A stretch of DNA of 64,000 nt from Microbacterium lacus (GTDB lineage: Bacteria > Actinomycetota > Actinomycetes > Actinomycetales > Microbacteriaceae), in NCBI RefSeq assembly GCF_039531105.1, contig NZ_BAAAPK010000001.1, positions 2,294,001 to 2,358,000 of the forward strand, read 5' to 3'. Numbering within the stretch: the stretch's first letter is position 1; every line of letters begins with the position of its first letter. Positions 1-9,738 of this stretch are shown in pieces. The translations under genes were made by a program, and so were the position numbers. The notes under the pieces were generated by a model. That model saw nothing but the letters and a program-made list of their open reading frames with translations. It was not told the DNA's origin and searched no databases.

Positions 1-153
1 GATGACCGTCACGAGCGCGCTGAGCGACGTCCCGGTCGCCGTGTAGCTGACCACGATCATCCCCGAAACGAGGATGAGCCCGTAGACCGCCTCCTCGGAC
101 ATGAGGATCCTCGTCACGCGAGGCGTCGTGCCCAGAATCTTCTCATCCGTCAT
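1..153 (-). CDS. Small membrane protein, N-terminal part only
   Basis: The first 51 codons of a minus-strand gene that runs off the left edge. The ATG is at 153 and the frame stays open to base 1. After a polar N-terminus (MTDEKILGTTPRVTRILMS) comes a hydrophobic stretch from about residue 23 (YGLILVSGMIIVS) that looks like a first membrane helix. No family can be assigned from this fragment. It follows the Cys-rich peptide gene at 209-340 on the same strand, 55 bp away, so the two may be co-transcribed. Confidence 0.6.
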   Translation of the reverse strand, partial: MTDEKILGTTPRVTRILMSEEAVYGLILVSGMIVVSYTATGTSLSALVTVI

Positions 154-208
154 TCCCGGACCTCCCCGACAAGCCTGCCAGAGGGCGCCGCGGATTGCGG
201 ACCGAGGG

Positions 209-340
209 TCAGTCGGAGGTGCCGCAGGCCGATCCACCGCAGCAGGAGGAGGCCTGACCACCCAGGAGGTTCTTCGTCTCGTCGAGGACGGGGAGAAGGG
301 TCACAGGCGCGGACTGCTGCTGGTCGGTCATGGGTTCCAT
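209..340 (-). CDS. 43-residue Cys-rich peptide (CCGGSACG tail)
   Basis: A short reading frame from ATG at 340 to TGA at 209. A second Met lies at codon 4 (MTDQQQ) and is an equally possible start. The N-terminal part is hydrophilic. The C-terminus is SSCCGGSACGTSD, with three cysteines in a CC-x4-C pattern that could bind metal or be modified. It sits between the DNA glycosylase gene and the membrane protein gene, all on the minus strand. The compact Gly/Cys tail is unlikely by chance in this GC-rich DNA, but function is unknown and expression is inferred. Confidence 0.5.
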   Translation of the reverse strand: MEPMTDQQQSAPVTLLPVLDETKNLLGGQASSCCGGSACGTSD

Positions 341-366
341 CGTAATCACCTCGTCGTCCTCCGGGC

Positions 367-1227
367 TCACCCGAGCGACTCACCCGCGGTCTGGCAGGTC
401 GCGCAGTACTGAGCGGCGGCGCCGGAGAACGTGAACGTGCGGATCTCGTCCCCGCACACGGGACATGCCCTTCCCGCTTTGCGATGCACCGTCAACGCCG
501 CGTGCTTCGCGGCCTTCAGATCGGCCGGCGCGACACCGCGGCGCGCATCCCGCGCGGCGGAGAGGACCTGCACGGTCGCCGCGTACAGACGACCGACCTC
601 GTCGGATGTGAGGTTCGCGGCATGCGCGACGGGCGACACGCGCGCCGCGTGCAGGATCTCGTCGGAATAGGCGTTGCCGATCCCGGCGAGCGCCGTCTGA
701 TCCTGCAGGAGCGCTTTGATCTGCTTCCGCCGACCCGCGAGCAACGCGGCGAATGTCGCCGTGTCCACCTCGCCCGCGAGGGGATCCGGTCCGAGCTTCG
801 CGACGGCCGGCACCTCGTCGGGACGCGGGACGATGTGGACCGTCAGTGACTTCCACTGCCCGGCATCCGTCAAATCCACACCCTCCCCCGGAGCCGCATC
901 GGATCCGAAGCGCAGACGCGCCATGAGCGTCGCCTCACCCACCCGCGAGCGACCCTCGGGACTGCTGTCGTGCCAGAGCACCCACCCGTCGTGCCCGAAG
1001 TGCACGATCACGTGCCGCGGTGCACCGGCATCCGTCGTCATCGCCAGATCGATCATCTTCGCGTGACGGGTCACCCCCGTCACGGTCGATCCGACGATCT
1101 CCTCGACGCCCGCCACCGGCGACTTCAGGGCTTTCGGCAGCATCACGTCGAACGAGCGCACACGCAGTCCGCGCGTGCGCTCGTTCAGGAACGACGCGAG
1201 CTCTTCGACCTCCGGCGACTCCGGCAT
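367..1227 (-). CDS. Fpg/Nei family DNA glycosylase/AP lyase
   Basis: A 286-residue base-excision repair enzyme that removes oxidised bases and nicks the abasic site. It begins MPESPEVEE. In this family the Pro exposed after Met removal is the Schiff-base nucleophile and the following Glu is catalytic; both are present. The C-terminus has the zinc finger expected for Fpg/Nei (CPVC, about 16 residues, then CATC). Length is normal. Whether it prefers 8-oxoguanine (Fpg) or oxidised pyrimidines (Nei) cannot be told; PES in place of the Fpg PEL slightly favours an actinobacterial Nei-like paralogue. It stands alone, 33 bp from the ppsA stop and on the same strand. Confidence 0.88.
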   Translation of the reverse strand: MPESPEVEELASFLNERTRGLRVRSFDVMLPKALKSPVAGVEEIVGSTVTGVTRHAKMIDLAMTTDAGAPRHVIVHFGHDGWVLWHDSSPEGRSRVGEATLMARLRFGSDAAPGEGVDLTDAGQWKSLTVHIVPRPDEVPAVAKLGPDPLAGEVDTATFAALLAGRRKQIKALLQDQTALAGIGNAYSDEILHAARVSPVAHAANLTSDEVGRLYAATVQVLSAARDARRGVAPADLKAAKHAALTVHRKAGRACPVCGDEIRTFTFSGAAAQYCATCQTAGESLG

Positions 1228-1260
1228 GGCCTCATGATCGCACGCGGGCGCGCAGCCGAC

Positions 1261-3651
<2,391 letters not shown>

Positions 3652-3674
3652 GTGACTCTCCTGTTGTGTGGGTT

Positions 3675-4568
3675 TCAGCTGCGCAGTCGCATGGACTGCA
3701 TGATCACGGCGGACATCTCCTCGACCGACTTGGTCGAGGAGTTCAGGAACGGGACGCGGTTGCGGCGGTAGAGGTCCTCGGCGCGCCGCAGCTCGAGGGT
3801 GCACTGCGCGAGGCTCGCGTAGGTCGAGCTGGGCCGGCGCTCGTGCCGCACCTGACTGAGGCGCAGCGGCGTCGTGGTGAGCCCGAAGCAGCGGTTCGCG
3901 TACGGAGCCACGGTGGCGGGAAGCCCGTCGGACGGGAAGTCGTCGTCTGTGAGGGGATAGTTCGCGACGAGCAGGCCGTACTGCAGGGCGAGGTACATCG
4001 TCGTAGGCGTCTTGCCGCACCGGGAGGGGGCGATGATGATGACGTCCGCGATGTCGAGCGCCCGCATGCTCTGTCCGTCGTCGTGCTCGATCGCGTACTC
4101 GACGGCACGCATGCGGGCGAAGTAGCGCTCGATGTCGCCGACGCCGTGATACTGCCCGAGCTGCTCCGACGCCGTGCTCCCGAGTGCCGCTTCGAGTTCG
4201 CGCAGATGTCCGCCCAGGAGGTCGATCACGACCGCACCCGAGGCGGCGAGCTCGCCGATGATCTCGGGAGACTTCACCGTGGCGAACACGATCGGATCCG
4301 CACCGCTGCGGATCGCCTCGTGCAGGTCGTGGACGACGTTGCGAGCCCCTTCCGGTGTGTCCACGAACGGGATCGTGTGCCGACGGAAGTGCACGCCGGG
4401 GAAGTTCGCCAGCAGTGCCGAGCCCAGGGTCTCCGCCGTGATGCCGGTGCTGTCGGAGACGAAGTACGCCTCGCGCAGGGGTCGTGCGGGGACGGGGATG
4501 TCGATGGTCGTTCTCCTCGATCCGGGGGACGTGTGATCCGAGACTAGAGAAAGTACGTTGCTTTCCAT
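3675..4568 (-). CDS. ppsR: PEP synthase regulatory protein (kinase/pyrophosphorylase)
   Basis: A 297-residue DUF299 protein. This family inactivates PEP synthase by ADP-dependent Thr phosphorylation and reactivates it by Pi-dependent dephosphorylation. Diagnostic features are the N-terminal [12 protein letters not shown] block and the P-loop [17 protein letters not shown] near two-thirds of the length, followed by NYPL. The start is taken at ATG 4568; the conserved region begins about residue 33 ([10 protein letters not shown]), so a later start is possible. It is directly upstream of ppsA and downstream of the beta-CASP nuclease gene, all on the minus strand with 23- and 30-bp gaps. Confidence 0.92.
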   Translation of the reverse strand: MESNVLSLVSDHTSPGSRRTTIDIPVPARPLREAYFVSDSTGITAETLGSALLANFPGVHFRRHTIPFVDTPEGARNVVHDLHEAIRSGADPIVFATVKSPEIIGELAASGAVVIDLLGGHLRELEAALGSTASEQLGQYHGVGDIERYFARMRAVEYAIEHDDGQSMRALDIADVIIIAPSRCGKTPTTMYLALQYGLLVANYPLTDDDFPSDGLPATVAPYANRCFGLTTTPLRLSQVRHERRPSSTYASLAQCTLELRRAEDLYRRNRVPFLNSSTKSVEEMSAVIMQSMRLRS

Positions 4569-4598
4569 GACCAGATCACCGCGAAGGAATTGCCGATT

Positions 4599-6008
4599 TT
4601 ACGAATTCGTTACGCGCGGCGAGGTGACCAGCCCGACCCGCTCGAAGGGCTCGGGCACCCGCGCGCTCCAGTGCAACTCCTGCTTGATGCGACGCCGCAG
4701 AGTGTCGGCCGCACTGGGCTCGCCGTGTGTGACATAGACGGATGCCGGTGGCACGGGCACTCGGCGCATCCAGTCCATGAGCTCATCCGCGTCGGCGTGG
4801 GCCGACAGGCTGTCCAGACGCACGACCTCCGCCCGGATGGGCACGTCCCGACCGAAGATGCGCAGCGTCTGCGCCCCGTTCAGGAGAGCCGCGCCGCGTG
4901 TGCCCGCCGCCTGATATCCGGTGAGCACGATCGCGTTGCGCGGATCATCCGCGTAGGCGCTGAGGTGGTGCAGGATGCGGCCGCCCGTGAGCATGCCGCT
5001 CGCGGAGACGATGACCATCGGGCCACCGCGGAGGTTCAGGAGCTTCGACTCGTCGACCGTGCGCACGGGGGTCGCGAGGCCGTACATCCGGTCGATCTCG
5101 GCCGCACCGAGCCGGTGCTCGTCCGGGTGACGGTGGTAGATGCCGGCGACCTCGATCGCCATCGGGCTGTTCAGGAAGATCGGAACATCCGCAAGCCTGC
5201 CCGCCTGTCGGAGCTCGGCGAGCTGCAGGAGCACGGACTCCGTCCGCCCCACCGCGAATGCCGGGATCATCACGACCCCGCCCTTGCGAGTCGTCCTCGC
5301 GATAACGTCGGCCAGCACGTCCGCGGCGTCCACCGCCGCGTGTGCGCGATCTCCGTACGTGGATTCGACGACCAGGACGTCGCAGGGTTCCAGCGGAGCG
5401 GGCCCACGCATGACCGGATCCGCTGCGCGTCCCAGGTCCCCGCTGAAGTGGATGGAGGTGCGAGCTGCTCCCGCGCCGACGACCGCGTGCACACCGGCGG
5501 CACCGAGGATGTGCCCGGCCGGCGTGAACGTCACCTCCACGCCGTCCGCGACGCGGGTCGGCCGGCCGAAGTCCACCGGATGAACGAGGTCGAGCGCGTG
5601 CTCGGCATCCGCGGTCGTGTAGAGCGGCTCGGGGTGAGCGTGGGACGACCAGTGGTGGGATGCCGCGTGTCGGGCTTCCTCCTCGAGCAGGTGCGCGCTG
5701 TCGGGGAGCAGCACGCCGAGCAGTTCGGCCGTGGCGGGGGTCGCGTGGATCCGCCCGCGGAATCCGTCCCGGACGAGGGCGGGCAGGTATCCGGTGTGAT
5801 CGAGGTGCGCGTGCGTCACGACGACGGCGTCGATCGATGCGGGCGGCACCGGAAACGGCGCGCGGTTGCGTTCGCGGAGCACTTTGAGTCCCTGGAACAG
5901 TCCGCAGTCCACGAGAACGCGCGTAGACCCGTGCTCGATCAGATAGCGGGACCCGGTGACCGTGTCCGCCGCCCCGAGGAATTGCAGCGTGCCTGTCGTC
6001 GACATCAT
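4599..6008 (-). CDS. Beta-CASP metallo-beta-lactamase-fold nuclease
   Basis: A 469-residue protein of the CPSF/RNase J-like class with an MBL core and inserted beta-CASP domain. The metal site THAHLDHTG carries H66, H68, D70 and H71. Further ligands are in GHILGAAGVH and SGDLGR, and the beta-CASP signature is seen in PAFAVGRTESVL and SASGMLTGG. The C-terminal VYVTHGEPSAADTLRRRI supplies the last His motif. Such proteins are predicted RNA exonucleases or mRNA processing factors. Two ATGs are adjacent (6008 and 6005), with GGAAGGAG just upstream. It heads a run with ppsR and ppsA; a functional link is unproven. Confidence 0.85.
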   Translation of the reverse strand: MMSTTGTLQFLGAADTVTGSRYLIEHGSTRVLVDCGLFQGLKVLRERNRAPFPVPPASIDAVVVTHAHLDHTGYLPALVRDGFRGRIHATPATAELLGVLLPDSAHLLEEEARHAASHHWSSHAHPEPLYTTADAEHALDLVHPVDFGRPTRVADGVEVTFTPAGHILGAAGVHAVVGAGAARTSIHFSGDLGRAADPVMRGPAPLEPCDVLVVESTYGDRAHAAVDAADVLADVIARTTRKGGVVMIPAFAVGRTESVLLQLAELRQAGRLADVPIFLNSPMAIEVAGIYHRHPDEHRLGAAEIDRMYGLATPVRTVDESKLLNLRGGPMVIVSASGMLTGGRILHHLSAYADDPRNAIVLTGYQAAGTRGAALLNGAQTLRIFGRDVPIRAEVVRLDSLSAHADADELMDWMRRVPVPPASVYVTHGEPSAADTLRRRIKQELHWSARVPEPFERVGLVTSPRVTNS

Positions 6009-6115
6009 GCACTCCTTCCCGGAAAGCGATCGTCGGCGATCCACCCCCACTCTCGGTCGCGCACGGAATGCACGACAGGGCCGGAGGTCCTACGGCGCGG
6101 AGCGCGCCTCGGGAA

Positions 6116-6121
6116 TACGGT
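6116..6121 (+). promoter_or_regulatory. -10 element for leaderless methyltransferase mRNA
   Basis: TACGGT is followed by six bases and then ATG at 6128. This is the TANNNT-N6-start layout of actinobacterial leaderless transcripts, in which transcription begins at the start codon. It supports the chosen start; there is no good Shine-Dalgarno sequence. Confidence 0.45.
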
Positions 6122-6127
6122 CATGAC

Positions 6128-6775
6128 ATGGTCGCGTCGGATGTTCCTCGGACACGGGCGTTCTACCAGACGGTCGCCGACGCGTACGCCCTCCTCGTGG
6201 CGGACGTCGGGTTCGAGGGCGCGCTCGAGCTGTCCCTCATCGCGGACTTCGTCGATCAGCTCGCGCACGGCGAGCGCGTGGACATCGTGGACGCCGGATG
6301 CGGAACGGGCCGGATGATCGGCCATCTGCGCTCGCTCTCGGCCTCCGTCCGCCCCATCGGCGTCGACCTCTCGCCCGCGATGCTCGCCCACGCGCGGGCC
6401 GCGCATCCCGACGTCGAGCTGGTCGAAGCCCCTCTCCAGCGCATGTCCCTCCCCGGCGAGTCGGCGGACGGCATCCTCGCGTGGTACTCCGTCATCCACA
6501 CGTCGCCCGCCGATCTCCCGGAGGTCCTGAGCGAGTTCCGGCGGGTGCTGCGTCCGGGGGGTCTCGTTCTCCTCGGGTTCCAGTCAGGATTCGGGGAACG
6601 TCGCCGTTCGGGCGCCTACGGTCATGACATCGAACTGCACGCGTATCTGCACGACACAGCCGCGGTCAGCTCGGCCTTGACCGCTGCGCGATTCGTCGTC
6701 GAGGTGCGGATGGATCGAGGCCCGCGACGCGAGGAGAGGCTTCCGCAGGGGTTTGTGATGGCCCGCGCAGTGTGA
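6128..6775 (+). CDS. Class I SAM-dependent methyltransferase
   Basis: A 215-residue methyltransferase-11 type protein. SAM-binding motif I is DAGCGTGRM (from residue 55); GVDLSPAML follows as the acidic loop and RRVLRPGGLVLLGF is the post-motif strand. The substrate is unknown. The start at 6128 (MVASDVPRT) is preferred over an in-frame ATG 60 bases upstream because it sits six bases after TACGGT. It is divergent from the beta-CASP gene and convergent with the phosphoesterase gene. Confidence 0.85.
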   Translation: MVASDVPRTRAFYQTVADAYALLVADVGFEGALELSLIADFVDQLAHGERVDIVDAGCGTGRMIGHLRSLSASVRPIGVDLSPAMLAHARAAHPDVELVEAPLQRMSLPGESADGILAWYSVIHTSPADLPEVLSEFRRVLRPGGLVLLGFQSGFGERRRSGAYGHDIELHAYLHDTAAVSSALTAARFVVEVRMDRGPRREERLPQGFVMARAV

Positions 6776-6789
6776 GCCCTCCGGTCGCA

Positions 6790-7284
6790 TCAGAGCGCGA
6801 CGAGTTCGACGCTCCTCACCGCCCGGTCGGCGACGAGGACCCTCATCATCGAGCACACGGGTTGGCGGCGCCGATCGGTCGGTGAGCCGGGATTGAGCAG
6901 CCGCATCCCGCGAGCGGACACCGTGTCCCACGGGATGTGGCTGTGTCCGAAGACCAGCACGTCGACGTCCGGGTGCGCCGCTTCCATCCGCATCTCGCGA
7001 CCTGTCTTCGGCCCCGTTTCGTGGACCACGGCGAACCGCAGCCCCTCGATCTCGCGGTGGGCGATCTCGGGCAGACGCGACCGCAGGTCAGGGCCGTCGT
7101 TGTTGCCGAACACGCCGAGTACCTCGCCGTGGTCGGTCAGCTCATCGAGCACGGATGCCGCCACCCAGTCGCCCGCGTGGATGATCAGATCGGCCGCGTC
7201 GGCAGCGCGCAGGAGCGCGCTCGGCAGCGCTCGGGCACGCCCGGGGATGTGCGTGTCGGAGATCAGCAGCAGGCGCGTGGTCAT
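6790..7284 (-). CDS. YfcE/MJ0936-type metallophosphoesterase
   Basis: A 164-residue calcineurin-like phosphoesterase of the small phosphodiesterase group. The metal-site motifs run in order: ISDTHIPG, IIHAGDW, GNNDGPD, VVHE and FGHSHIPW, followed by LLNPGSPTDRRR. All usual metal ligands appear present. It probably hydrolyses a phosphodiester, but the physiological substrate is unknown. The ATG at 7284 lies six bases after TAGCGT, indicating a leaderless transcript. It converges on the methyltransferase gene with a 14-bp gap. Confidence 0.85.
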   Translation of the reverse strand: MTTRLLLISDTHIPGRARALPSALLRAADAADLIIHAGDWVAASVLDELTDHGEVLGVFGNNDGPDLRSRLPEIAHREIEGLRFAVVHETGPKTGREMRMEAAHPDVDVLVFGHSHIPWDTVSARGMRLLNPGSPTDRRRQPVCSMMRVLVADRAVRSVELVAL

Positions 7285-7290
7285 GGGCCG

Positions 7291-7296
7291 ACGCTA
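7291..7296 (-). promoter_or_regulatory. -10 element for leaderless phosphoesterase mRNA
   Basis: TAGCGT on the minus strand, then six bases, then ATG at 7284. It matches the TANNNT-N6-start pattern seen repeatedly in this window. Confidence 0.5.
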
Positions 7297-7380
7297 CGCG
7301 ATGGGGCGGGTGGTCGAGCAGGGCTCGGCCTATGCTGGGCAGTCGACCGCCTCGATCGGCGCCGACAGCGGAAGGATGCC

Positions 7381-7725
7381 ATGAAGATCACCGACCTGCG
7401 CCGCTTCGTCGTCGCCGCGGACGTGCTGCACTTCCCGCGCGCCGCAGAGACCCTGGGGATCCCGCTGCCGGCGCTGTACTCGTCGATCGATCGACTGGAG
7501 CAGGAAACCGGTCAGCCGCTGTTCGTGCCGCACGCCCAGCCGACGCGTCTGAGCCCGGCCGGCGCCCTCCTTGTGACCGAAGCGCGGGAGCGCATCGCGG
7601 CTGCTCCGGCAGCGGGAGCGGCATCCGCTCCCGCCGGTGGCAAGGCGAAGGCCTCGAAGGGGAAGGGTCGCGCGCCCGTCGTGAAGGGGCAGCCCAAGCC
7701 CTATAAGAAGCGCCAAGGCCGTTAG
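7381..7725 (+). CDS. LysR-type HTH domain with basic tail, no effector domain
   Basis: A 114-residue protein. Residues 1-60 match the LysR winged helix-turn-helix (DLRRFVVAADVLHFPRAAE, then SSIDRLEQETGQPLF and RLSPAGALL). Instead of the usual effector-binding domain of about 230 residues there is an Ala-rich linker and a Lys/Arg-rich tail (KAKASKGKGRAP, KPYKKRQGR). It is thus a DNA-binding domain with a basic, lysine-rich end, plausibly nucleoid-associated or a non-responsive regulator. GGAAGGA precedes the ATG, and TATGCT near 7331 may be a -10. Three bases separate it from the kinase-like gene. Confidence 0.75.
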   Translation: MKITDLRRFVVAADVLHFPRAAETLGIPLPALYSSIDRLEQETGQPLFVPHAQPTRLSPAGALLVTEARERIAAAPAAGAASAPAGGKAKASKGKGRAPVVKGQPKPYKKRQGR

Positions 7726-7728
7726 GCG

Positions 7729-8613
7729 GTGGCTCCCCCGACACGCGTCGACGCGTCCCGGATCGACGCCGCCTTCGTCGCGGCCCTGATCCGGGATCAG
7801 TTCCCGGAGTGGGCGCATCTGTCGCTGCGACCGGTCCGCAACGGCGGCAACGACCACCGGATGTTCCGGCTCGGCGGGGAGCTCGTGGTGCGACTGCCCA
7901 GCGCACCGGGCTACGTCCCCCAGGTGGCGAAGGAGCAGGAGTGGCTGCCGCGGCTCGGACCGGCCCTCCCGCTGCCCATCCCAGCTCTGCGCGGGATCGG
8001 CGCCGCCACCGATGGGTTCCCGGCTCCGTGGTCGGTGTACGGGTGGATCGATGGTCGGCCGTTGTCCGTCGGACGAGTCGAGGACGAGAGGGGTATCGCG
8101 ATCGCGCTCGCCGGCTTCCTCCGCGCGCTGCGCGCCGCCGACGCCGACGGCGCTCCGGCGCCGGGTCCGCACAGCGCGTTCCGTGGCGGTCCCCTGCAGC
8201 ATTACGACGACGAGATGCAGGCCCTCCTTGATCGTGTGCACGGCGCGGAGCGCGACCGAGCCGCGGGGCTCTGGCGGGACGCCCTCGGTGCGCCGTTCAC
8301 CGGCAGACCGGTGTGGTTCCACGGGGACGTCGCGGCAGGCAACCTTCTGGTCACTGACGGAGGGCTGGCCGCCGTGATCGACTTCGGATGCGCCGGCGCC
8401 GGCGACCCCTCATGCGACACCGTGATGGTGTGGACCCGGTTCCAGGGTCGAGCCCGCGCCGCGTTCATGGCCGAGCTCGCCGTCGATGAGGCCACTTGGG
8501 CCCGTGGACGCGGATGGGCGGTGTGGAAGGCCCTGATCATGCTCACGAACGAGCAACGGGCGCAGCGCGCACTCGCCCGTCACGTTCTGGATGAACTCGC
8601 CGCCGGGCACTGA
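7729..8613 (+). CDS. Aminoglycoside phosphotransferase (APH) family protein
   Basis: A 294-residue kinase-fold protein. The N-lobe shows GGNDHRMFRLGGELVVRLPS, with the lysine position occupied by Arg as in many APH relatives. The catalytic loop is HGDVAAGNLLV and the metal site VIDFGCAGAGDP. The family phosphorylates small molecules such as aminoglycosides or sugars; the substrate here is unknown, and the name alone does not imply drug resistance. It starts at GTG 7729, three bases after the LysR-HTH stop, so the two genes are probably co-translated. Confidence 0.82.
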   Translation: MAPPTRVDASRIDAAFVAALIRDQFPEWAHLSLRPVRNGGNDHRMFRLGGELVVRLPSAPGYVPQVAKEQEWLPRLGPALPLPIPALRGIGAATDGFPAPWSVYGWIDGRPLSVGRVEDERGIAIALAGFLRALRAADADGAPAPGPHSAFRGGPLQHYDDEMQALLDRVHGAERDRAAGLWRDALGAPFTGRPVWFHGDVAAGNLLVTDGGLAAVIDFGCAGAGDPSCDTVMVWTRFQGRARAAFMAELAVDEATWARGRGWAVWKALIMLTNEQRAQRALARHVLDELAAGH

Positions 8614-8624
8614 TCGCGGGAGCG

Positions 8625-9185
8625 TCAGTCCCAGTCGAGGTACTCCTCGATGATGACGGCGGTGGCGATCGGGTGAGTCATGGGGAACAGGTGACCCGCC
8701 CCGCTGATCGTCTTGATGCTCGCGCGCTCGGGCGCCGTCGACTGCAGCCGCTCGCCGTTCTCGGGAGGGGTGCTCTCGTCGTCCGTCCCCTGCACGATGA
8801 GGACGGGGATCGTCGGGGCCAGGGCGACGTCGGTCTCTTCGACGCCGAGCAGCAGCAGTCCGTTCACGCGGTCGACGTGCGCGGCGGCGAACACCCGCGC
8901 AACAGTGCCGCCCGAGGCGTGACCGCCGATCCAGGTGTGTTCGAGTCCCACCCGGTCGATCACCGCGAGGACGTCTTCGGCGCGCTCCGCGGGCGAGGCG
9001 TCCTTCGCCGTCCCCACGCGCACGACGTGGAAGCCCGCCTCCTCAGCGAGGTAATGCCCGACCACGGCGAGCGCAGCGGAGTCGAGCCCGGCATCCGGGA
9101 TCAGCACCAGCCCGACCGGGCCGTCGCCCTCCACGGCGTACTCCACCCGACGGCCGGCGTTCTCGAGAGTCTGCGTATCGGTCAT
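8625..9185 (-). CDS. Alpha/beta-hydrolase-fold protein lacking the nucleophile serine
   Basis: A 186-residue small alpha/beta-hydrolase-like protein. A beta-strand LVLIPDAG comes first, then the nucleophile-elbow region IGGHASGGTVA, and a late PVLIVQGTDDESTP strand followed by GAGHLFPMTHP, where the catalytic Asp and His normally sit. In the canonical G-x-S-x-G elbow the middle residue is Ser; here position 90 is Ala, and Ser is one residue later. It may be a non-catalytic relative or use a shifted Ser. The ATG is at 9185. Its 3' end is 11 bp from that of the convergent kinase-like gene. Confidence 0.75.
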   Translation of the reverse strand: MTDTQTLENAGRRVEYAVEGDGPVGLVLIPDAGLDSAALAVVGHYLAEEAGFHVVRVGTAKDASPAERAEDVLAVIDRVGLEHTWIGGHASGGTVARVFAAAHVDRVNGLLLLGVEETDVALAPTIPVLIVQGTDDESTPPENGERLQSTAPERASIKTISGAGHLFPMTHPIATAVIIEEYLDWD

Positions 9186-9319
9186 GGGGGGGTGAGTCCT
9201 CTCGGGCGGGGCGGAGTGCGGTCGACGCGTGGGGCGGAGCGCCCCATCGACGGTAGCAAACGTCGATGCCGGCCCGGTTCCCGAGCCGACCACGACCGTG
9301 CGCGACCGATCCGTCGGGC

Positions 9320-9529
9320 TCAGTCCGTCGGCAGCGGGCCGTCCATGACCGCTTGCCGGATCCGCCAGGCGGGGAAGCCGCTCAGTCGGATGATCAGGTC
9401 GATGTCGAAGTCGTGCTCGAAATACGCGGCACGCACGGCACGGATGCGGGTCACCGTGTCGGCGAAGGCGAGATCGAGCTCGGTCGCGTAGCGCTCCCAC
9501 ACGCTCGCCTCATACCCGGGTACCGACAT
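9320..9529 (-). CDS. Small hypothetical protein, 69 residues
   Basis: An unrecognised protein starting MSVPGYEASVWERYATELD, with an acidic N-terminal half and a C-terminal part (IIRLSGFPAWRIRQAVMD) that could be a short helix-turn-helix-like segment. The ATG at 9529 has AGGTGGAG at good spacing; the frame upstream of it has no such signal. It lies on the host side of attL, downstream of where ychF ended before the insertion. No homology is claimed. Confidence 0.5.
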   Translation of the reverse strand: MSVPGYEASVWERYATELDLAFADTVTRIRAVRAAYFEHDFDIDLIIRLSGFPAWRIRQAVMDGPLPTD

Positions 9530-9624
9530 GCCACTCCACCTCGTCTCGGAGCTTCTCCCAGAACCGAGGATACGCACCGCGTGTTTCCGGAGTGCGACGG
9601 GCGTGTACCGACCTGTGGGCGCCT

Positions 9625-9667
9625 CTTCCCTGCGATGGCCCACCGAAACATCAGGCGCCGTCGCAGG
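9625..9667. repeat. Dispersed palindrome, copy 1
   Basis: An imperfect inverted repeat: CCTGCGATGGC pairs with GCCGTCGCAGG around a 17-base loop. The plus strand shares CTTCCCTGCGATGGCCC, then CGAAAC after two bases, with the minus strand of 62591-62634. Before the insertion it lay about 30 bases downstream of the ychF stop, so it may act as a terminator. Confidence 0.55.
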
Positions 9668-9690
9668 AAGGAAGCGCCGACGTCGAGGAA

Positions 9691-9700
9691 CTCAGACGTT
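9691..9700 (-). pseudogene. Displaced native end of ychF
   Basis: Read on the minus strand, the attL core plus this stretch gives V-E-F-R-F-N-V-stop, the usual C-terminus of YchF proteins. These few codons were separated from the rest of the gene (20207-21283) when the element inserted. They identify the insertion target exactly. Confidence 0.85.
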
Positions 9701-9715
9701 GAAGCGGAACTCGAC
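9701..9715. repeat. attL core (15-bp direct repeat)
   Basis: GAAGCGGAACTCGAC, identical to 20219-20233. With one mismatch the similarity continues to 20 bp (9701-9720 against 20219-20238). The bases to its left are native ychF 3' end; those to its right belong to the element. Crossover lies somewhere inside the repeat. Confidence 0.9.
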
Positions 9716-9738
9716 CACGTTACGTTAAGTTCGTACCT

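Noticed and set aside
7729..8613. Aminoglycoside resistance gene
   Set aside because: Only the kinase fold and generic catalytic motifs are visible; chromosomal APH-like proteins of unknown substrate are common in this group.
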